Source: Cylicocyclus nassatus (taxonomy: Eukaryota > Nematoda > Chromadorea > Rhabditida > Strongylidae). From it: DNA of 64,000 bases. The notes below the pieces were generated by a model. That model did no database searches. It saw only the letters and a list, made by a program, of their open reading frames with translations, and had not been told where the DNA came from. Each line of letters starts with the position of its first letter. The stretch's first letter is position 1. Made by a program: the position numbers and the translations under genes. This document shows positions 32,321 through 44,189 of this stretch, in pieces. The DNA lies in the NCBI GenBank assembly GCA_958299035.1, contig CATQJL010000223.1, forward strand, positions 14,727,742-14,791,741. Reading direction: 5' to 3'.

Positions 32321-33880
32321 TTACGCAGGATCTGCTTTTCTTGTGAGACGTCTCCATGTCGTCCTATCTGAGGCAAGGTTTTCATCTATGCCAAGTTCTC
32401 GCAGGTCGGCCTTGATCCTGTCCATCCACCTCATCTTGGGTCTACCTCTGGGTCGTTTGCCTGGCGCCTCCACAGCCAGGGCTGACTTCGTGATGTGACT
32501 TTCATCCCTTCTGCGCACATGCCCATACCATCGTAACCTTCTTTCCTGCATTTTCTGGGCAATGGGAGCTACTTTCATTCGTGCTCGTATAGTGTCATTG
32601 CAGATGTGATCCTTCAGTGTGACTCCTAAGGTCCCTCGTAGCATCCTTGTTTCCATGACACTGAGCTTACGCTCCTCGTTCCGCGTACACGGCCAGCACT
32701 CACTGCCATACAGTGCTGCTGGGCGGATAACGGTCCGGTACAGTTGGGACTTAAGTTGCACTGGCATTCGTCTGTCGCACAGAACTCCTGTTAAGGCTCT
32801 CCATTTCATCCATGCTGTGTTCATTCTGCCTGCGACCTCCTCTTGTAAGCCTCCCTCCGCTGAGATATGGCTGCTTAGGTACTTGTATGACGTCGTCTTC
32901 TTTAGCTCTTCACCATTGATGCTTATGGTACCTGGAGTTTGTTTCCCCACTTCCATATATTCTGTCTTCCTAGTGTTGAGCTTCAGGCCATACAACTCTA
33001 GCCTGTTTTTCCAGTTTTGCACCTCGTTTTGTAGCTCCTTTCTGGTACTTGCTATCAAGACCACATCATCTGCGTAGAGAAGTGTTCAAGGGGGTTCATG
33101 TCTGAGCGGTTCCATCACGGCGTTCATCACAGTGATGAAGAGCAAGGGAGAGAGAACTGAACCTTGGTGAACTCCAATCTTGATCTGGAATTCTTTCGAT
33201 TGTCCTGCAGCTGTTTGCACGTGGCTTGATGCGTTGTGGTAGATCAACTTTATCCACTGAACGTACTCCTCTGGCACCCTGTGTTTCCGTAAGGCCCACC
33301 ATATAACTTCATGTGGCACCTTATCGAAGGCTTTCTCCAGGTCCAGGAAGGCTACATGCAATTCCTTCTGCTTCTCCCTGTATCTCTCCATCACTATCCG
33401 AGCGGAGTGGATTGCATCAGTTGTACTTACTCCTTTCACGAATCCGTACTGATTCGGTGACAACTCTATGATATTTCGAAGGCGTGTTTCGATTATTCGC
33501 TCGAAGATTTTTAGAGTGTGGCTCATCAGTCGGATTGGCCGGTAGGATGCGCAGTCTGCTATGTCTCCTTTGTTCTTCCATATCGGGATGGTCGTGCTGG
33601 TGTACCAGTCGCGAGGCATACTCTTGCTCCTTATGATTTGATTGAGGAGACTTGTTAGCCAAGTGGCTCCGGATTGTCCACATAATTTCCAGAACTCGCT
33701 TGGTATGTCGCCTGGACCAGTCGCTTTGCCATTCTTTGTTCTTCTTACGGCCAGCCATACTTCCTCTTCTGTGACTGCTGGTACTGGTCCCTCTATGGGG
33801 CTGGCTTCTGGGATGGAGTTGATGCCAGCCCATTGAAAAAAATGTCAATAAAGCTGTCCCACCGATAGAGCGAGTGTTTT
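32321..33880 (-). pseudogene. RTE-type LINE reverse transcriptase, nearly intact
   Basis: Reading on the minus strand: GPVPAVTEEEVWLAV then NGKATGPGDIPSEFWK (thumb-side N-terminal motif), PIWKNKGDIADCASYRPI, AFLDLEKAFDKVPHEVIWWA (catalytic Asp), VHQGSVLSPLLF, and LLYADDVVLIA (YADD near 33070). RTE-type C-terminal motifs follow: YGSECWP, RRLRWYGHVRRRD, GRPKMRW, RADLRE. One in-frame TGA (33084-33086) replaces the Trp expected just before TLLYADD. A frameshift near 33836 separates the upstream WDSFIDIFF segment. The endonuclease part is absent here. The 3' end is near 32285 and A-rich. Confidence 0.8.
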
Positions 33881-33939
33881 GCGCACGGACCGCGGATCCG
33901 ACAGGATTAGTGGGTAGACCTTTGCACCCCGTCACCACT

Positions 33940-35212
33940 TCTCAAACATAAGAATTTTTGAAAGCATCTTAGATTTTCAGAGAAAATTTTAAAAATATAA
34001 GTGCAACAAAAAGTATCCGCCAAATTATATTAAGTTGTCCATAAGTCCTTCCATATTTGGATCTTTAGATCGACATTTCCAAAAATTATGCCACCTACAA
34101 GGTTGCAAATTTGCGACAGTATTTACAAGTGAATAAGCTGTACAAAAAATATTTGCGAGGAACACGAAACTGTAGAAGCAAAGTTTGAAAAAACAGCTCA
34201 TTATTTTTTCTTGGTTTTTAGCCATCACAAAAATGCGTAAAGTGCTTGTTTATTTATTTGATTAGGAGATTATATGCGGGAGCAAGTGAGAGATTTGCAG
34301 AGTTGTTTTGAACTGAGATGTGATGATTTTTGCTGTTTCGGAAATTCGGAGATTTTTTTGGCTTGAATTGATGAGGATCAAGCTTTTTGCGAACTTCTCA
34401 ACGCCGGCTTGTAGAGTTTGCTTTGATCTTTCGATTGGTAACCCGCATTCCATTAGGGATACAAGAAGGATACAAGAAGGATCGACTTATGCTGATGAAA
34501 ATTCAGGTATGAAAAGACATATGGGACAACCTAATATGTACAATGCTGACAAGGAATTAATCGCATCATTCCCAACCCCATAAGCTGTAAATATCGCACT
34601 AGCCTTAGAACCTTATTATCATTTACATGTTCATTATCTGCTAAGCAGCTTCTAAAAAGATCTATGCGTTTTGAATTGAATTATTTGAGTCACAGTAAAT
34701 AAAGTTCGTAGAAATTCAGCTTATAATCACAGTAATGATGAGAATTCTACTTATAAGGAAAATTCAACAGACTGTATAGGTGTTTTTGAAACGTTTTCCA
34801 GGGAGCATGCGTCACAGCATACTTGACAAATACGCACATTGAACGCCCTAACTACATTACGAAGATGCCATAATGAAAACAAAGCACCTTGTTTGGATTG
34901 AAAATCAAGTTCTGGCCAAGAATATGACCATTCTCAAGCTCGTTCCCAAACTTCGCCTCTTTACTATTTTGCTCAGCAGTAAATAAAATATTGAGAATTT
35001 ATATGTTTTTAGTTTTTGAAAAAAATGAAATTACTTATCTCGCTATGGATAAAAATTTTTGAGCTTGAGTGTTTACTGCAGTCTCTGCAGCTCCACAAGC
35101 AAAGTTCTAAGACGATGCCTGATCGCTGTGTAGACCGCCAAACCAAACACTTACTTTTTTGAAAACGCCGATAGCATACAGGTGCCTGAGCGAGCGCTAC
35201 TGACTGATCATA
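33940..35212. other. No gene; mariner-type right end at ~34528
   Basis: gggacaacctaata near 34520-34533 is an inverted mariner terminus with TA. The preceding ~200 bp (gttttttcgattttttgg-like and cttgtagagtttgctttgat) resemble the arm of the foldback at 18821-19777. The left end was not found, so it is a truncated relative. Confidence 0.4.
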
Positions 35213-35214
35213 TA

Positions 35215-36839
35215 CAGTGACCGCCAAAAAGTTGCGGACAAGCCGCTTTCCTTTTTTCATCGCTCATTTTCGGATGGAAAACGAAGACGAAAAAAGATTG
35301 GATTGCATATGGTGATGGAGCTCACCAAGAGCTACAACCCACACATTGCGCTTTCTGGAAAACATGTATTTAAAAGTTTTAAAAATCTTTTTCTAAAAAA
35401 AGTCGGACAATAATTCTTCGAACGCGAAAATTTTCTGTTAGGTCTTTTCTTGAAGCAAAAACAGAAGTTATCCGGACAGGTAAGCATACTAAATCGTAGA
35501 GCTCATCGAGGGCAATAATCGGGTAATGGTTCCTTCCAAAAAAACCCAAGCTTGAATTTTGTTTTGCTTTTTTTTCAAAAAATAATTTTTAATTCCCTTC
35601 TTCAAGCCAAATTTCTTCACATGGAAATCTATTCAAGGCATTCCAACAAGGCTATTCGGATAAAATCTTTGCCATCCTCTATGCATCGGACGTGTGCTGG
35701 TGAGTTTCTTTGCTGAGAATGGCTCTTGACAGTGCGTGCACATGACCCCACCTGCACCTCACCGCTGACTTGCACTGCTTTGCAGGCTTGTATCTCAGCC
35801 GGCAGTCACTCCACGAGCCTGCAACTAGGCTCATTCGAAAGAGCGTGACTTTTTGGACAAGATGGTATGCAAAAGAGTTGGGTATGAGAAACAGCAGAGA
35901 TTTGGTGGATGGGGTGACAAAGCGCAGCCTTAGAAGTGATGAAGTGAAGGCTCTTATCAACACTAAAACGGTTTCAGAGCTCCGAATTGGATCTGTTACA
36001 AGAAAATTGACGGTTTTGAACTTCCAGGATGAAACTTGTGGCGAAAGAAGCTTTGCTCAACTTTAACTGAAAAATCCTTAGCCTACCACTGAAGCTGCGC
36101 TTTGTCACCCCATCCGCCAAATCTCTGCTGTTTTTCATACGCAACTCTTTTGCATACCATCTTGTCCAAGAAGTCACGCTCTTGCGAATGAGCCTAGCTG
36201 CAGGCTCGTGGAATGACTGCCGGCTGAGATACAAGCCTGCAAAGCAGTGCAAGTCAGCGGTGAGGTGCAGGTGGGGTCATGTGCACGCACTGTCAAGAGC
36301 CATTCTCAGCAAAGAAACTCACCAGCACACGTCCGATGCATAGAGGATGGCAAAGGCCATCCATTTTATCCGAATAGCCTTGTTGGAATGCCTTGAATAG
36401 ATTTCCATGTGAAGAAATTTGGCTTGAAGAAGGGAATTGAAAATTATTTTTTGAAAAAAAGCAAAACAAAATTCAAGCTTGGGTTTTTTTGGAAGGAACC
36501 ATTACCCGATTATTGCCCTCGATGAGCTCTACGATTTAGTATGCTTACCTGTCCGGATAACTTCTGTTTTTGTTCCAAGAAAAGACCTAACAGAAAATTT
36601 TCGCGTTCGAAGAATTATTGTCCGCGACATTGTGACGCGGCCATTTTCGGACTTTTTTTAGAAAAAGGTTTTTTAAACTTTTAAATACATGTTTTCCAGA
36701 AAGCGCAATGAGTGGGTTGTAGCTCTTGGTGAGCTCTATCACCATATGCAATCCAATCTTTTTTCGTCTTCGTTTTCCATCCGAAAATGAGCGATGAAAA
36801 AAGGAAAGCGGCTTGTCCGCAACTTCTTGGCGGTCACTG
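35215..36839. mobile_element. Tc1-type giant foldback element, 1.6 kb
   Basis: CAGTGACCGCCAAAAAGTTG at the left is repeated inverted at the right end, with TA on each side (35213-35214, 36840-36841). The arms (about 740 bp each) are inverted copies with few differences, separated by a spacer near 35990-36060. CAGTGxCxGxCAAAA termini are typical of Tc1. Each arm has short open frames such as LYLSRQSLHEPATRLIRKSV, translated similarly from both arms, perhaps fragments of a transposase N-terminus, but no complete DDE domain. Confidence 0.8.
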
Positions 36840-36869
36840 TATGTCACGCTATTTATACCCTTCACTGAG

Positions 36870-38157
36870 TCAAAAGAGGTGACCCAGGTAAGGAGCGAGT
36901 TCACGAGTGATTGCGAGGCACTCCTCTTTGTTCATTTCTGGACTTTTTGCGTGAATCCAAAAGGCTTCCAAACATTTGCGAGCTGATGTTTGGGATTCAT
37001 GCGCCAAGATCTTCACTGTAACTTCAAAGTTTTCTCCCGCGTGCTTCACCAGCCTGTGATTGCTTAGAGGTGTGGTCGTGCGTGATCTACCTCTACCGTC
37101 CAGATGCTCTTTGATGCGAACGCACATAGGGGGCGCGCCGTTTCACCGATATACATATCGCCGCAGGCCGCGCAGGTGATCAGATAGATGACCCCCGACG
37201 TCATACAGTCCCCGCCCTTGCTCACAGGGCAGATAATGCAATTAGGCGTCATGCAGGTGCGATCGTAGATGCGATTGCGGACCAAAATACTTTTTAGGTT
37301 ATTTGGGGGTATCTCCACTATCGCAACAGAGTTTTCTAACCCGCATCTCCTCAGGCACTGTCTGAATGCAGTGCTTACTTCATCGGAGATATAAGAAACG
37401 CTGAAGGGGATCTTGTCAACTACACTAGGTCTGTCTGCCTGGGGATGATGTTTTTCACGCCGCCCTGTCCTTCTAGCACGGTATTCGTAGCCATTAGAAG
37501 CCGTTATTCTACGGGCCAACTCAAGCGATTCCGTCCTTTCCTGCTGTCCACTGCAGACTCGAGAAGCTGTACGAAACATGCTTTTGATAACAGCTCTTTT
37601 TTGATGTGTGGGATGCGCCGAGCGGAAGTGCACAAGGATGTTTTTGTTACTTGGTTTACGGTATTACTTTGTTATGTGCACACCTGAAGCGATATTAACT
37701 TGCACATTCAAAAATGGTAACCACTCTTCACTGGGCTTTTCCCTTGTGAGTTTGATATATGCAGACTGCTCGTTCAGAATCTTAAAACAACTGTCAACCT
37801 CTGCCTGAGTCGAGCAGATTATGAAACAGTCGTCAATGTATCTGCAATATAGCAGCGGACGGCATTCTAGAACTGGCGCTTCAATTTTGGCCATGAAAGC
37901 TACCGCAAGTGTGGGAGCTAATCTTTGTCCCATGGCTAACCCTCTAATTTGCGCAAAGTACCTCCCAGACCACCTAAATATGTTGCATTGCACAAGCCTT
38001 CAAAAGTGCCAAGCTGCGTAACTGAGAGACCGTAAAGGTTGACATTGTTTTCGTTAGCGGTAAGAAGCTCCGACACAGCTTGGATGGCGCACTCGTTACT
38101 TACCTTAAAAGCACTACTCCTTCCTTTTAAGATAGCATTAGCTGAAGGCCCTGTCAA
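36870..38157 (-). pseudogene. Classical Penelope-like element: RT end plus C-terminal GIY-YIG endonuclease, 5'-truncated
   Basis: Minus strand, in order: AVSELLTANENNVNLYGL, YFAQIRGLAMGQRLAPTLAV (RT motif 4), LLYCRYIDDCFIICSTQ (YIDD, about 37845), WLPFLNVQV, then HFRSAHPTHQKRAV. The connector CMTPNCIICPVSKGG is followed by GVIYLITCAACGDMYIGETA, and VRIKEHLDGR with TPLSNHRLVKHAG completes GIY-YIG. Frameshifts near 37990, 37660 and 37110 break it. RT motifs 1-3 are missing: 38157 is a 5' truncation next to a foldback repeat. This is the C-terminal-endonuclease architecture, the opposite domain order from the element at 1332. Confidence 0.8.
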
Positions 38158-38164
38158 ACATGAT

Positions 38165-38970
38165 GGGCATCATATCCATAATGAGCATGTCAATTAACCC
38201 CTGTAGGCAAGTTTGAGCGAATTCGGAAGATTCAAGATACTAGGCTACCTAAGTGAAATCGTCATTTTCCAACATGATTAACTTTGTTTCAAAGGTGAAT
38301 TAGCTATCCTTTTTTGCACTCAAGACAAAGCACTACTCCTTCCTTTTCCATCTCAGAAATCCCGCTCTAAAAGACCTCCAAGCTGTGGAATTAGAAGCCA
38401 ACCAAAATCTCATTTTTTCCATTTTCTGCTTTTGATGGCTGTGCTTTCACTAACTATTACTCAGGGCAAAGGAAGCGAATCAAGCTCAAATCACTTTTGT
38501 GAAAACTAGGCTATCGATCTATATAAACACGGTTTGCTAAAAATGTCTTTATGACATAGTTAATGGGGTGTGACATGGCTGCCACAGCTTTTAAGGGGTG
38601 TGCCACACCCCATTAACTATATCAAAAAAACATTTTTAGCGAACAGTATTTATGAGAATCGATAGCCTAAACTTCGTAGATTCCATAGGAATGTTTTAAG
38701 CCTGATTCGTTTTCTTTGCCCTGAGTAATAGGTGGTGAAAGCACAGCCATTAAAAGCGAAAATTGGGAAAAATGAAATTTTGGTTGGCTTAATTCCACAG
38801 TTTGGAGGTCTTTTAGAGCGGGATTTCTGAGATGGACAAAAAAGGAGTAGTGCTTTGTCTTCAGTGCGAAAACGGTGGAATATTACCATTTCACTTAGGT
38901 AGGTAATATCTTGAATCTTCAGAATTCGTTCAAACTTTGTCTTTAATTGACATGCTAACTATGGATATGA
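38165..38970. mobile_element. Foldback element of ~0.8 kb
   Basis: Left and right halves are inverted copies: catatccataatgagcatgt / acatgctaactatggatatg at the ends, cctacctaagtgaaa-type blocks, ctcagaaatcccgctctaaa / ttttagagcgggatttctga, and a central ggggtgtgccacacccc. No conserved terminal dinucleotide or target duplication is obvious, so the class is unassigned. No coding capacity. Confidence 0.6.
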
Positions 38971-39491
38971 TACGAATATCATTTTATCATTTTTTTTATT
39001 ATCAGATTACCCAACTACGACCTCCTCCACTTTTGACTCCTCAATACGACTCCCCAGTGTGGCGTGCCAAATCCCACGCTTGACCCTGGTTATGAGTGTT
39101 TATTGGAGTGAAAAATGGCAGCAAATTTTTGATGAAATCAGTGATTATGGTCTTTCTAGTGCCAAATAGAGAAGAATTGAGCACTAGTAGCACAAGTTTA
39201 TTAGACAAAAGTTTTTCTATGTACAGAGTGCTATGTTACCCGACGCTGGGTCATTTACGCAATCTTGAACGTTTTTGCACCAGGGCCAAAACGCTTATAA
39301 CTCAGCATCTAAATGCGCTTGGCAGATAACAAGGACAATTTTGGACTTTTGGTTGATGTTCCTCAGATTGGTATATAATCCATGTGGAAAGCCGATTTCG
39401 ATTTCGGGTCCTCCCCTTATGAGCTCAGCAATTGCAGCATGTTTTCCTAATATGTCGCTAATTTTCCTAAGTGTTTCAGCGTTCTGACCTA
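38971..39491. other. No gene recognised
   Basis: Open frames of 70-77 codons in both strands overlap one another and lack motifs. Confidence 0.35.
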
Positions 39492-40432
39492 TTAGGTTGT
39501 GTAATAAGTTCTGTCCCATTTTTTCTTTCGATTTTTTCTCAATAATTCGGGTGATGTTCTATAAATTGTTTATATGCTTTGAAAGCTCTAGGCCTTCTCT
39601 ATCAAAACTTTCATTTCGGTTTCCTAGATCAGATGACATGAAAAAGTTTTTCAGCGTTAAATTTGGAAAATCAAACAGGGAAAAAGTCCAATTTTGACAA
39701 CTCCTTACGTCGCCTTCCTAATTAGTCAGAATACCTACGAATAAGCTCGAAGAATTTGCTACACGTAAGCAAAGAATGCTCTAGCTTTTATTGCGCTTCA
39801 AAAGTGCTGAAACTTTTCAGAAATCATTTCTGTAGACTTTAAAAAATTCTTCTTTCTAACATCTTTTCAACGTTGGTGTTGAGCATCATCTGAAGGCATC
39901 CTAAGGAAGACGGTAGGCCGATCATCCAGAAAAGAGAGAATGGATGGTTTGTGGCTTCAAAATTATCGAATTCGTAGGTTGAATACTCAAAATGCGAATT
40001 TCGGGAGCCACATAGCTTGGGTACGCGAGACGACGAACATCGCCGTAACGAAGTCTCGCCTTGCTAATTTGAAAAAAATCATTAAATAGCCGGTGGAAGG
40101 AAGGGAACATGCGCAAACAGTGATAGAATTAGTGTAAAAAATCTAATAGATTGTTTCGGTTGTTGTCAAGCTCGTTTCATATGTTTCACCAATGAAAATC
40201 GAGAAAAATTTGGAGGAAAAAAGATGTCGAAAATTGATTTTTCGGCTCTTTGGATTTTTATTTCAATAATAAAAATCTTTTTCAATTTCCTGCTATGTTG
40301 GGGAATGATGCGTATGGGCCTGTAGAGCAGACTTAGACTTTCAAAAGCATATACACTTTATCTTGAATATAGTCAATGTTGGCAAGAAAAAACTAAAGCA
40401 AAAAATGGGACAAGACTTATTACACGACCTAA
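39492..40432. mobile_element. Mariner-type element, non-coding
   Basis: TTAGGTTGTGTAATAAGTTC at the left. The inverse (GAC-TTATTACACGACCTAA) ends at 40432, with TA on both sides (39490-39491, 40433-40434). The termini match over about 30 bp (continuing TGTCCCATTTTTT). No transposase frame survives in the 941 bp. Confidence 0.8.
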
Positions 40433-40434
40433 TA

Positions 40435-42090
40435 TTTGATAGGCGACGTATCATAGTCGTCGATGAAGAATTTCCCACTTTTTCAAATTTTGAATCCTAA
40501 ACTCCAAAACGTTTGCAAAGTTTCTAGTTTGGAAACATAAAGCATTGTAATCGAGGATTGAGGTGAGAACTTTCAGAAGCACATGCACACTTTACCAGAT
40601 GCCGCACAGTTTATCAAAAACAAATCGAATCGAAAAGTACGAAAAACTGATAACACTCAATAATTTTGCTATTGAGAAGGAGAGCAGATCTGACGTTGGC
40701 TTCAATGTGAAGTTCAATTTTCGATTGCGTTTTTATGTTCTGTGACATGGACTGTTCGGAAAGTTCATTGAATCAGACTGAGAGATTTTGATAATTCGTT
40801 CGTTGGAATCTGTAAAGCTCAAAAACATCTTTCCATAATTTGAGCTCGAAAAGCAGAGCTTTGTGGAAAGCAGAAACTGCAAAAAAGCGCAAGCCACTCC
40901 AGAGCACACGTTCAAAAGTGGCTTGAGAGTGGTCATTATTTGCTTTTGCAATTTTGCGCATTAAGGTACTGATCGAAAGGAGAGACTCGTTATGTGGTCT
41001 ACTACGAGTTTCATGAAGCCTAAGAAGTCCGCATAATGGCATAGCTACAAGTTGTTGTGAGACAATCTTTTATTAGGTCGTAAAGAAAGCTTTTTGGCAC
41101 TTGCGAAAAATTTTTTCAAATTGCTGTAACTTCATGCAGATTGATCCTTTCTCAGAGCTACAAACTTCTTTGCAAAGACAATTTCATAACAATTTCACTT
41201 CAGTTTCATTTTTTACAGCAAATATTTGTCTTATTGGCTTTCCAGCTTCTCATTGCAGCCAACCAGCATACGCAGAAGGGAAAAAGGTCGACGCGAAAAA
41301 TGGCCTATTTGTGCAGGATTATCTCAGGCATGATGAAAGCTGGAGAGCTCAAATGCTGTAGTTATATAAAAGTCTGCTGGGAATGTTATGGAACTATTCA
41401 AGCCTTTGAGCGACCAATTGCAAAGAAAAGATTTTCCAAAAAGTTTGAAGAATCGACTATTTTTTGCTTTCAAAAAGTACCATTTTTCGAGCAAATGACT
41501 TTAAACTTATATTCTGCACATGGACGGACCAAAATTTGATTACCGCGGCATTGATGGAGCATTGCCTTACACATCTTTTGAACTCATTCAGGCGCGGCGA
41601 TCCCCGTAGAAGCGACGTCAGCTACGAAAAGAGTTGCAGTAAAGAGATTTTGTGATTTCTGAGCGCAAATCGCAAAACTCGAGTACAGCTGCGATCGACA
41701 GGCTCCTCAATCAGATCACCCAAGATTTGGACGAAATTCTTCAAAGTGCACAAAAAAGCCGCAGAAAGAAAAATTGTGAAATTTTTATGATTGGAAAGAT
41801 TTCTTTTTTGATGTGCAAATCAAACACTTCTTCGCATCGATAAAAAAGCGGTTTCAAAAAGTTCAAGCTTTCCTCTATTGAACAGTTCAAAAAACCTGGT
41901 GTAAAGTCCGAACGAGCGCCGAAAAAATGCGTTCGAACGTGAAATTTCCCAGAGTGCTCGGGAATTTCCTTCACAAGCTAATAAGTTGGCAGGTATCTGT
42001 AACACTTTCTTTGTAAAATTCTGAAAAATCCCGGAAGCTTCCTAGAATTTTCAAATTTGCTGCATATGTAGTGCACAACATGATGTACCA
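40435..42090. other. No recognised gene (about 1.6 kb)
   Basis: Open frames at 40773-41042 (minus, 89 codons) and 41141-41539 (plus, 132 codons) have no family I recognise. The latter has a hydrophobic run and a GKR site but no ATG in a good position, so I do not call it. TTAGGTCGTAAAGAAAGC after TA at ~41073 may be a single mariner-like end. Confidence 0.3.
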
Positions 42091-42255
42091 TTTGATACTA
42101 ATGGATTGGCTTTGGGAAGGCGAGGCTCCGTGTCACAATTACGCTAACTAATGGTCAGAGAGCCCCCGCGCGAGAAACGCAGGTGCGACGCGGGCGCAAG
42201 CGGCCTCAATTACGTCACAAAGCCCGCCTTCCAGAAGCCGAACCAGCGAATCAAA
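42091..42255. mobile_element. TIR MITE, family 'TTTGAT', copy 2
   Basis: TTTGATACTAATGGATTGGC and GAACCAGCGAATCAAA form the ends. The interior shares ggtcagagagc and the gcgcgag / gcgggcgcaagcggcc blocks with 18618-18786. Confidence 0.65.
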
Positions 42256-42500
42256 GAGTACATAGTAGTATGGCTGATGCGGCAAATTCACAGGTAGCCA
42301 ACAACTTTATAACTTTATAAGCACGCTAAGAATTATCGCTTTTCTTTGATTTTTTCTCCTCGTCTAATCCTCTTTTCGCTCTACTATAATTTTCTAAAAC
42401 ATATTTTCCCGATGTCTCTTTTATGGCAGTACTTTGTTGCCGTCAGCATGTCAAAAACGGGAGTGCAAAATGAATCAATAAATGAGAATTTTATCGAATA

Positions 42501-44102
42501 CTAGCTGGCTTACACGGCTCCGCCCGGCCCTGTCAAACACTGTAATAAAGGCCCCTCCCTATCCCTGTACAGCCTTTCCCTGTGCACACTTCTATATGCA
42601 ATTCCCTATTCCCGCTGTGTTAGTAATCAGCATGCTCACCAACCTCCCTCAACAACCCTCAGCCCCGTAGCTCAAACTTTGCAAAAAAAAACAACAATAA
42701 AATCGGTAAAAGTAAAGATAATTCTAAAAACTGGCGTTGTTCGGCTATCCGGGCCCCAAAATGTTTATTTTTGTGAGGGATCTCGCTCAAAATCGGTATA
42801 TGGGGGTTGTTTGAGCCGCTGATGACAAATATCGTAGTCATTTCGGTGGCAGCGGGTAAAAAATCATGAACCTGCCTGAAACCTTGGCAGGGAATTACCT
42901 AAAGTGCGTTTCAAGAACATCGTCCTTGATCCCCACAATAAAGGCAATTCGCATGGTATAAAAGTTTCCCACGACCGTAATGCTTTCCTTATAGGACCAC
43001 TGCCGCGTGCGATGCAACATTCAGCGGCTTTTGCCTGAGCAAAAACAGGGGAGAGGGAGATTTGCCGCGTGCGTTACGCGTTGTGACAGATTATCAGGAT
43101 GGTGCTGGTGACCACCATGCAAAACAACCGTTTCCTCATTTCGTGATTATCTGGGATCTAAATTAGCCCGAAAGCCAAAAAATGTCCACTCAAGCCCTGC
43201 AACTCACCATAACTTCATAATAATGCATTGTGACAGCGAGCAAGCATCATATTCATAAGGAGTATGCTTGTGAACCGTTACAGGTAAGGTTTTGAGCAAA
43301 TCTGGAACTTCGACTCATCTACACCCACCGTAACCCAAGAAAATGCGCTATCCTGCGAAATCAGCATGATATTCATGTCCAGCGCGCTAAATGACCACCT
43401 TAGACGAAGTTTAAAGCAAACCTATGTCTGCGATCCCATACCGTATAAGCACCATAACCCTATGAAAAGTCCCAATATGCAGAGAGAATACGAAATTCGT
43501 AATCAGCATGTCGAATAAGTTCCTGACTCCAGCTGAATTCATGATTTTGACTTCCTACCGTACACCTATCGTAAATACACGGGGAGACGTTCTGCAAAGA
43601 AAGTGTGGTATCTGTAATCAGCTTGTAAGATAACCCTTATACACGAAGTCTGAGCAAGCTCTACGACAAAAAAATTTTGGGGCCCGGATAGCGGAAAAGC
43701 GCCAAACTAATAATGTACTCGCAACCAGCATGCTCGATTACCCCCCCCCTTGTGCCAACTCCCAGCCCCGTAACTCAAACTTTGCAAAAAAAGCGATAAA
43801 ATCGAAAAGTAATGGATAGTTCCAAAAACTAATATTGTATTCGTAATCAGCATATTCGATTACCCCCCGGTGCCAACTCCCAGCCCCGTAGGGTGAACTC
43901 TGCGAAAAAATCGCTGAAATTCATATCGATAGATGACGAAAAGTAGCCTAAGACATCCGCACCGCACCGAAGTGTATGTGTGCCAAGTTTGGTCCGAATC
44001 GGTTCACAAATAAAAATTTTTGTTCGGAACATACGTACATACATACAGACAGAGAAACATACAGACAGACAGACAAACAGACGTTCAGCTTTATATACAA
44101 GA
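42501..44102 (-). mobile_element. Non-autonomous Helitron, 1.6 kb, minus orientation
   Basis: On the minus strand it starts TCTTGTATATAAAGCTGAAC (after A at 44103) and ends GGAGCCGTGTAAGCCAGCTAG before T (42500). It shares the TGTC microsatellite, the agtgtatgtgtgccaagttt block and the 3' end with the foldback Helitrons. Its last ~160 bp are also ~85% like the end at 53481. The interior is made of degenerate repeats around gtaatcagcatg. It inserted next to, possibly into, the RTE endonuclease fragment beginning at ~44190. Non-coding. Confidence 0.8.
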
Positions 44103-44189
44103 TTTTTATTGGCGCACTATGTAGCGCATATGAACGTTGGATATGACTGTGTCGTCCCTCTGCATTAACTGAAAATTATGGAAAATACT

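Noticed and set aside
33417..33938. 173-codon minus-strand frame
   Set aside because: It is an out-of-phase shadow of the RTE reverse transcriptase, whose true frame shows the family motifs.
41141..41539. 132-codon frame with a hydrophobic segment and a GKR site, possible secreted peptide precursor
   Set aside because: Starts with TTG, no good ATG upstream, no splice or promoter context, no paralogue; too weak to call.
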